From contig NZ_PDIZ01000001.1 of assembly GCF_002563635.1 (NCBI RefSeq), positions 3,100,001 to 3,164,000 on the forward strand: a stretch of 64,000 nt of DNA, written 5' to 3'. Positions 58,507 to 64,000 of this stretch are shown piece after piece; positions within the stretch are counted from its first letter, which is position 1, and each line of letters starts with the position of its first letter. The position numbers were made by a program, and so were the translations under genes. This DNA comes from Bacillus sp. es.036 (GTDB lineage Bacteria; Bacillota; Bacilli; Bacillales; Guptibacillaceae). A model generated the notes under the pieces. That model saw only the letters and a program-made list of their open reading frames with translations, did not search any database and was not told where the DNA came from.

Positions 58507-59301
58507 TTATCGTACGAGATAGCCGCCGTCGACATTTAGTAGTGTACCGTTCACATAGTTTGACGCGTCAGATGCTAAGAAAACAACCGCCCCCATCAGA
58601 TCTTGGATGTTCCCCCATCTATTGGCGGGAATGTGATCGAGGACGCGCTGGTTGCTTTCAAGGTTCTCCCTTGTCGCCTTCGTCACGTCTGTAGCAAAAT
58701 AACCAGGTGCTATTCCATTCACTTGAATGTTATATTGAGCAAGTTCATCACAATATGCTTTCGTGAAACCGGCTAAACCATGTTTTGTTGCTGCATAAGC
58801 TGGAGACCATTGGCCACCAAGATACGAAAACAAGGAACATGTGTTAATGATTTTTCCACTTCGTTGCGGAATCATCTGTTTTGCCACTTCATGTGACAAT
58901 TCAAACGGTGCGTCCAAATTCACTGAAACCATCTTATCCCAATGCAATCTCGTAAACTTTGTAACATCAGGTTCATAGATGCCAATGCCTGCATTATTAA
59001 TCAAAATATCGATCTTTCCATAAACACTTACGCATTCATCAACAATCGCTTTACAAAAACCGTCTTCTGTCAGATTGCCAACCATTAAATAATAGTGAAC
59101 GCCTTCTGCTTCAATTAGCTCCCTCGTCTGATCATCGTCTTCCGTCATACTAACGGCAAAAATATTTGCCCCAGCCTTCGCAAGCGCAAGGGCAAACCCC
59201 TGACCAATTCCTGAATTACCACCAGTAATAATAGCTACTTTTCCCTTCAAGCTAAAAAAGTTCATATTAAAATCCGTAATGTCATTTACTTCGGGGTTCA
59301 T
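58507..59301 (-). CDS. Short-chain dehydrogenase/reductase (YgcW/KduD-like)
   Basis: About 264 residues. Classical SDR with cofactor motif TGGNSGIGQG (26-35), NNAGIG, active-site Ser in INTCSLFSYLGG, YAATK (Tyr-x3-Lys) and GIAPGYFATDVT. It resembles the KduD/gluconate 5-dehydrogenase group, acting on polyols or keto sugars with NAD(P). The ATG at 59301 has AAGG upstream; the GTG at 59316 is an alternative. It is the first gene of the SDR-oxidase-kinase operon. No transporter for its substrate is in the window. Confidence 0.9.
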   Translation of the reverse strand: MNPEVNDITDFNMNFFSLKGKVAIITGGNSGIGQGFALALAKAGANIFAVSMTEDDDQTRELIEAEGVHYYLMVGNLTEDGFCKAIVDECVSVYGKIDILINNAGIGIYEPDVTKFTRLHWDKMVSVNLDAPFELSHEVAKQMIPQRSGKIINTCSLFSYLGGQWSPAYAATKHGLAGFTKAYCDELAQYNIQVNGIAPGYFATDVTKATRENLESNQRVLDHIPANRWGNIQDLMGAVVFLASDASNYVNGTLLNVDGGYLVR

Positions 59302-59490
59302 CCTCAACCTTGCCACCTTTCAGAATGGATTAACTAGGTTTATTCTAATCTTTCAGAAAATAAAAGGCAAGGATTTATAGAGAAATTTCTCTAAAAAAGC
59401 TATATATAATTTAATAAAAGAAAATTTTCCTTCTGCAATTAAAAAACACTAATCTAACTTCCTTTCTAAAACTCCCTACTTAAAATTAAA

Positions 59491-59525
59491 AAAGCAGCTA
59501 CTCTATTAAATAGAGTAGCTGCTTT
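59491..59525 (-). terminator. Terminator after the M14 peptidase genes
   Basis: A perfect 15-bp stem AAAGCAGCTACTCTA / TAGAGTAGCTGCTTT with a 5-base loop and A/T flanks, downstream of the second peptidase gene. The rest of the 59302-59559 gap is AT-rich and probably holds the promoter of the SDR operon. Confidence 0.9.
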
Positions 59526-59559
59526 CAGTTAATATCCTTAATGGAGTATCGCTTCTCCC

Positions 59560-60612
59560 TTACTCCCCATCATAATTGCTATCAGGAAGCGTATCCCAGA
59601 AAGACGTATCCGCTGAATCAATGGAATCGTCGGCAAGCGCATTGAGACTTGCCTTCATCGCCGTTACAGCCTGTTGAATCAAGTAGCCATTACTCTTCTG
59701 TCCGAGAACATAGTCATCGCGATAATGATCGGCCATGCCGCGCATTTCAAAAAGAAGCGTTGCAATGCCATATTCCATCGCCAGTCCGTTTCTGCTAATC
59801 GTCGGTGCACTGCCGCCTGGATACTTGGAAAGCAGTCCATAGCCTTTGGCTTCTACCGCGTTATACACGACAGCACCAAGTTCCTTCGACTGTTCCACGA
59901 CTTCCGGATCGACTGTCTCATTTGTTGGATACAAAATCGATCCAGACACCAATTCGCCCGTGTCACCGAGTGTTGTTTGTGTTCCTTGATGATGCAGGTC
60001 AATCATGTAATCCGGAGAATATTTTTGTAGCACATTTTCATGAAGCGCCTTCGTTTCAGGCTGCTCGCGATCGACGTGGTCACGATTCAGATCCACTTCG
60101 TTGGCATTATAGCGCGTATGCGTGCCAGAAACATAGTCTTCTAATGAAAAATTCACATCGCCTTCTGCCCCGTCGACATTTAATCGTGGCGCGATCAACA
60201 CATTCACGTTATCAAGAATGTTCTGCACGTCTTTTCCGTTCGATGATAAATACTTAATCACCTCAAGGGCACCTTCCGTTGTTAACGTTTCATTCCCATG
60301 CTGCTGCGTTAGAAATAGAATCGTTGGGTTATCTGGATCCATGTTGCCAAACTTCGCAAGGTAAAGGTCTCTTCCTTTAACGGACTGACCGTACACCTCG
60401 AGCTCCAGCGCCTCAGAACGCTGCTCAATTTTTTCTAAAAAGCTCACCATCTCTTCATAAGAATGCAGACGCTCATTCTTAATCGTTTCATTGCCGCCAT
60501 AATTAGGTCCATTCGGTCCATTCTCTCCGGCTAGCGCGGTATTCCCTGTTAAAAAGGATCCAGACACCAGCATTGTTCCTGCTACTGTTAACGTTAGAAT
60601 TTGTTTTTTCAC
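59560..60612 (-). CDS. Secreted M14 family zinc carboxypeptidase (second of pair)
   Basis: About 350 residues. Signal peptide (residues 1-29) ending ALA-like TALAGE. M14 features: zinc ligands His105 and Glu108 in QQHGNETLT and His207 in IDLHHQG, substrate-binding Asn-Arg in VDLNRDH, and the catalytic Glu in LLFEMRG. It removes C-terminal amino acids or cleaves peptide cross-links outside the cell. GTG 60612 follows AGGAGG. It has about 60 bases to the related upstream gene, so the two are probably co-transcribed. Confidence 0.88.
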   Translation of the reverse strand: MKKQILTLTVAGTMLVSGSFLTGNTALAGENGPNGPNYGGNETIKNERLHSYEEMVSFLEKIEQRSEALELEVYGQSVKGRDLYLAKFGNMDPDNPTILFLTQQHGNETLTTEGALEVIKYLSSNGKDVQNILDNVNVLIAPRLNVDGAEGDVNFSLEDYVSGTHTRYNANEVDLNRDHVDREQPETKALHENVLQKYSPDYMIDLHHQGTQTTLGDTGELVSGSILYPTNETVDPEVVEQSKELGAVVYNAVEAKGYGLLSKYPGGSAPTISRNGLAMEYGIATLLFEMRGMADHYRDDYVLGQKSNGYLIQQAVTAMKASLNALADDSIDSADTSFWDTLPDSNYDGE

Positions 60613-60674
60613 TATTATCCTCCTAAAAATCACATTCGCTATTTTTGTTTTCGCTTACATTTTGTCAAAAGCTC

Positions 60675-61862
60675 TTACCGCTCTGTTAATGGAATCTCAT
60701 CATATTCATTAGGATTAATCTCATAAACATCTCCGCTCGTCACACCATCAATAATTCCATAAAGCCCAATTTCAACGGCTTTAATAAGTCTTCCTTTTTC
60801 CTTCTGACCGTAGCTTTGCGTTTGTCCCGTCACTTCAAACAGCACCGCGCCGCTTCCATTAAGGGCGAATGAACCAAGTGCCGTCCCAGGTAAATCCAAA
60901 CCTTGCGGATACAGCGTAATATTGTCGAATGGTGAATCGCCTCGCTCCTGCAGGGCGTTATAAACCGAAACATTTAACTGCTTTGAGAAATCACCATCGT
61001 ATGTATCGGCATACTCACGATATTCCACGCCCTCTTCACTGTCTGGATCTGGAACAAAATCTCCTGAAATCGAGAGCGTCACTTTATCATCCGTTCCCTC
61101 AACGAAATATTCACCTTGATGATGCAAGTCAACAAACACATCGACTTTGCCAAATTCATTCATTAGCCCTTTATACACATCACGAACGGTTTGCGCTTCA
61201 GGGGTAATGTACCAGCCAGGATTCGAAGAGTTACTCGGAAAATCTTCAGGTTGTGGCACATAATCAAGATCCGGATTGAAGTCCCGATTGACATCAAAAC
61301 CTGGATTTGATGCGTAGTCCCAATATTGATTCGTATACGTGTAGTAGTTCCATGATGGGGACGCACTAGCGAGCTGAGGAAAATCAGTTACGACCTCACT
61401 CCACGACATGTCATTGCCACGACGATTTAACTCTGTCGCATCCGGATTTACCATTGGCATCGCGACAATGGTGACTTCCTCACGTATTTTCTTAGCTTCT
61501 GGCGAATTCGAGCCGAGCTGCTGCAATAAATTCAATAGTGCTGCCGTACCTGTTTTTTCGTTTCCATGAATCTCACTTTGGACGAGGATCACTTTATCTC
61601 CTGAACCAACCGTTGCTGTATAAATTTCACGATCGAGGTTTGAGTAGCCAGCAACTTGAACTTGAACATTTCCCTGACTGCTCTTTTCAATCTGCATGAG
61701 CTTCTTACTCAATTCTGCATGACTAATAAAACCAGAGATCGCGTATTCCTGACTTTGCGCTTGAACAGGTTTGTCGTTCGGTGCTGCCATCGTCGGACTT
61801 GCAAAGACGGATGAAAGTAAAAGCGTGCTACATAAGACGGTTAACTTCTTTTTTCGACTCAT
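60675..61862 (-). CDS. Secreted M14 family zinc carboxypeptidase (first of pair)
   Basis: About 395 residues. Signal peptide 1-27 (VLCSTLLLSSVFASPTMAAP). Zinc ligands in QSEIHGNEKTG and VDLHHQGEYF; NR motif in FDVNRDFNPD; catalytic Glu in LFEVTGQTQSYG. It carries an insertion relative to the downstream paralogue (WNYYTYTNQYWDYASNPG), which could shape specificity. ATG 61862 follows GAGGAGG. Secreted M14 enzymes of bacilli take part in peptide scavenging or in trimming of peptidoglycan stem peptides; which applies is not known. Confidence 0.88.
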   Translation of the reverse strand: MSRKKKLTVLCSTLLLSSVFASPTMAAPNDKPVQAQSQEYAISGFISHAELSKKLMQIEKSSQGNVQVQVAGYSNLDREIYTATVGSGDKVILVQSEIHGNEKTGTAALLNLLQQLGSNSPEAKKIREEVTIVAMPMVNPDATELNRRGNDMSWSEVVTDFPQLASASPSWNYYTYTNQYWDYASNPGFDVNRDFNPDLDYVPQPEDFPSNSSNPGWYITPEAQTVRDVYKGLMNEFGKVDVFVDLHHQGEYFVEGTDDKVTLSISGDFVPDPDSEEGVEYREYADTYDGDFSKQLNVSVYNALQERGDSPFDNITLYPQGLDLPGTALGSFALNGSGAVLFEVTGQTQSYGQKEKGRLIKAVEIGLYGIIDGVTSGDVYEINPNEYDEIPLTER

Positions 61863-62172
61863 TTCATTCCTCCTCGATTTTAATAGACTGTACAAAGTAG
61901 TCATTCTCTTTACGTTACCTGAAGCCCTGTTGTTTGCGCGTAAAACCAATCGTTTGAACTAAGGTGGATTTACGAAATAGTTCCTTTTACATAGGAATAA
62001 GAAATCCAAATCTAAAAAGAAAAAGGACGTTAGATGGAGATCATGGTTTCTAATTTACAAATTTTCGATTCAAGAAACCTAATAAGTTTATAAAAAATGT
62101 CGATATAGAGAGTAGAAAAGAAGGAAGATCATGCCTGATTGTGGTATTCTGGTAAAATATTCATATTAAGGT

Positions 62173-62212
62173 TCTGAATGGATATCGATAAAATAGAGAA
62201 GTAGCCATTCAG
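62173..62212 (+). promoter_or_regulatory. Inverted repeat upstream of the GAF-PAS kinase
   Basis: TCTGAATGG (62173-62181) and CCATTCAGA (62204-62212), perfect 9-base arms separated by 22 bases, in the otherwise gene-free 525-base gap. It may be an operator pair or a leader hairpin. Nothing else in the gap is convincing. Confidence 0.4.
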
Positions 62213-62387
62213 ATACTACAACAAATGGATACAAGCTAAGAGAATATTTTCCGTTGGTTGTTTTCATCAGTCAATTTCTTGCTTGTCCATTTTAGTAAGA
62301 TCAAAAACCTTCACTAATAGAGAGAGCGCGGTAAAGGTCGACTAACATTCTGGTATGGGTAAGGGCGTTTGAAAGGGGAAAGTCTTG

Positions 62388-63959
62388 ATGAAATTTGAAA
62401 CATATATACAAAAATCAAAAGAGAATTGTGCAAACATATACGGTTTGAAGCCTGAGGAGATTCCTTTTTTAAAGGTTTCTCTTACGACAAAACAACTCGA
62501 GGCTCGAAAACGTCAATTTGAACCAATTCGAATTATACTTCAACAATTTATGCAAAAGTTATTAGTTTACACTTCACAAACACCTACGCTTATCGTTGCG
62601 ACCGACGGTGAAGGATATGTTCTTGATATTCATGGAGATCAGCAGATAAATGAGATCGTGGAAGTGCTAGGAATTACGAAAGGAGTTCGTTATGCTGAAA
62701 AGGACGTTGGAACGAACTCCATTTCGCTTGCGCTAACTTACGAAGAACCGATTCAACTAATTGGAAACGACCATTATCATCACTACTTTAAAGAACTTGC
62801 GTGTTTTTCAGCTCCGTTTTCGTATGGAGAAGAAAAAGGTACTCTCTCTCTTATGACAACAAAAGAACATGCAACCCACTTTTATCTCGGATTATTGTCT
62901 TCAGCAGTCGATGCCATTGAGAGAGAAATAAAAGTTCAGCTTCAAAATGAACGCTTTCACCTTATGAATCAGGTCTTAATGAATGCTACTCCACTTGGCA
63001 TTGTGATGACGAATCAATTCGGAGAAATTCAAGAAATGAATGATAGCGCCGAAAGAATCACCGGGTGGCTCGAGACAGAATCAATAGGCAAAGACATTGA
63101 GATGATTCCGGAATTAGAATCATTTATTCGGCAAGTCTTAAATGACAAAAGCAAGTTGGAAAATATAGAAGTGATCTTTTCACAAGGTGAAAAAGCTTGC
63201 CTGTTGGATGTAACGCCTCTCTTTGACCAGCTGAATCAATTTATTGGCTTTTTCGCACAGTTCCGAGATATGCAATCCTATTACGACCTACAAAAAAGGG
63301 TCATTCAGTCGGAGAAACTATCTGCTATTGGAAAATTAGGGGCAGGGTTTGCTCATGAAATTCGTAACCCATTAACCTCTATTATTGGATTGACGCAATT
63401 AATGGATGAACTTCCAGACGAGAAACAGCGGGGGCATCGCAAAATCATTATGTCAGAGCTTGAACGCATGCGTCATCTCGTCGACCAATTTGTGATGCTA
63501 GGAAAAGCACAGGTAAGTCAAAAAAAGCCAGAAAACCTACAGAATATCATACAAGATACGGTATGCCTGATGAAGAGCTATGCCCGTACACACCAAGTAA
63601 CTCTTCATTTTGAACCCGCTATTTCGAATCCTATCCTTTCGATCGATGGTTCTCAAATCAAACAGGTTCTGATCAACTTTATCAAGAATGCCATTGAAGC
63701 CCAGCCAGATGGTGGAAACGTTCGGATCTCATCATTCCCTAACACTTCGGCTGTGACAGTGAAGATCATAGACGAAGGGCACGGCATGTCACCACAAATG
63801 CTGGATCAGCTAGGTTCGCCTTTTATGAGTACAAAAGAAGATGGACTCGGAATGGGGCTAGCGATTAGCCTTGATCTCATTAAAGCCCATCAAGGGACAT
63901 ATACAATTCACTCCACAGAAGGTGAAGGAACGATGATAGAGTTTACACTTCCGCTGTAA
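62388..63959 (+). CDS. GAF-PAS sensor histidine kinase
   Basis: 523 residues, cytosolic. Residues ~60-185 form a GAF-like sensor with YAEKDVGTNSISLALTYEEPIQLIG, the pattern seen at the N-termini of AcoR-type sigma-54 activators. Residues ~195-300 are a PAS domain. The HisKA box has His323 in FAHEIRNPLTSIIGL, and the ATPase domain has NFIKNAIEAQPDGG, DEGHGMS and GLGMGLAISLDLI. It probably feeds a phosphorelay. ATG 62388 with GAAAGGGG upstream is chosen over the TTG at 62385. No cognate response regulator is visible before the window ends. Confidence 0.9.
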   Translation: MKFETYIQKSKENCANIYGLKPEEIPFLKVSLTTKQLEARKRQFEPIRIILQQFMQKLLVYTSQTPTLIVATDGEGYVLDIHGDQQINEIVEVLGITKGVRYAEKDVGTNSISLALTYEEPIQLIGNDHYHHYFKELACFSAPFSYGEEKGTLSLMTTKEHATHFYLGLLSSAVDAIEREIKVQLQNERFHLMNQVLMNATPLGIVMTNQFGEIQEMNDSAERITGWLETESIGKDIEMIPELESFIRQVLNDKSKLENIEVIFSQGEKACLLDVTPLFDQLNQFIGFFAQFRDMQSYYDLQKRVIQSEKLSAIGKLGAGFAHEIRNPLTSIIGLTQLMDELPDEKQRGHRKIIMSELERMRHLVDQFVMLGKAQVSQKKPENLQNIIQDTVCLMKSYARTHQVTLHFEPAISNPILSIDGSQIKQVLINFIKNAIEAQPDGGNVRISSFPNTSAVTVKIIDEGHGMSPQMLDQLGSPFMSTKEDGLGMGLAISLDLIKAHQGTYTIHSTEGEGTMIEFTLPL

Positions 63960-64000
63960 TGTAAAAAGGGTGATGTTGCCTATCTTTAACATAGCGAAAA

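Overview
The window looks like a chromosomal segment of an endospore-forming Bacillaceae bacterium (Bacillus sensu lato). Evidence: a GerA/GerB/GerC germination cluster, a LysM + GH18 spore-cortex-type hydrolase, strong GGAGG ribosome binding sites, frequent GTG/TTG starts, intrinsic terminators with T tracts, a consensus cre box, a ywrB-ywrA-ywrD-like gene order as in B. subtilis, and two sporulation-kinase-like histidine kinases. I see no rRNA, tRNA, phage genes, transposase or CRISPR array. The species cannot be fixed from the sequence alone.

Layout. 1-4.9 kb: partial YitT-family gene, a POT peptide transporter, a GntR/UTRA regulator and a coiled-coil membrane protein. 5-9.1 kb: split chromate transporter pair, a gamma-glutamyltransferase family enzyme and a DAO-type FAD oxidase. 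9.2-21.4 kb: a nitrogen/carbon catabolic island with gabT-gabD on the minus strand, a sigma-54 activator, then ureohydrolase, SSS symporter, aldehyde dehydrogenase, NCS1 permease, nitrilase-family amidase and cyclase; a second, very similar cyclase lies on the other flank. It fits a guanidino compound -> 4-guanidinobutyrate -> GABA -> succinate route. Two sigma-54 (-24/-12) promoters are visible, and three ATGC-N6-GCAT palindromes lie upstream of one of them. 21.5-25 kb: SSS transporter + opine dehydrogenase with a divergent FCD regulator. 25.1-31 kb: spore germination cluster with GerC divergent from GerA, a small D-type subunit and two consecutive GerB permeases. 31-33.6 kb: alpha/beta hydrolase and a lone phenylacetate-CoA ligase. 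33.6-41 kb: LacI-controlled sugar/polyol ABC operon with two Gfo/Idh/MocA dehydrogenases and a TIM-barrel isomerase. 41-46.8 kb: acyltransferase, DUF1659/DUF2922 pair, pRiA4b ORF-3 protein and a multi-PAS histidine kinase. 47-49.1 kb: ECF sigma factor / membrane anti-sigma module with a duplicated extracellular domain and a candidate autoregulated promoter. 49.2-54.4 kb: SleL/YaaH-like hydrolase and a surface-anchored type I pullulanase. 54.6-59.3 kb: RpiR regulator, FGGY kinase, FAD oxidase and SDR, an arrangement like E. coli ygcE/ygcU/ygcW. 59.5-64 kb: two tandem secreted M14 carboxypeptidases and a GAF-PAS histidine kinase.

The most unusual signal is not a gene. Eleven intergenic loci carry the same small element. 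It has a WTCGACA left end that in several copies makes a perfect Spo0A-box consensus (TTTGTCGAA on the other strand). An exactly constant distance (GTGACAGGCAC always begins 28 bases after the element start) leads to a GGTGACAGGCACC stem-loop core. In most copies this is followed at once by a short 7-9 bp unit, different at every locus, present two or more times in tandem. All eleven left ends point the same way along the window. One copy has been translated into the C-terminus of a histidine kinase. A second dispersed element is a 20-bp palindrome (TTAATCAAACGTTTGTTTAA type) at five loci, four of them at the 3' ends of minus-strand genes.
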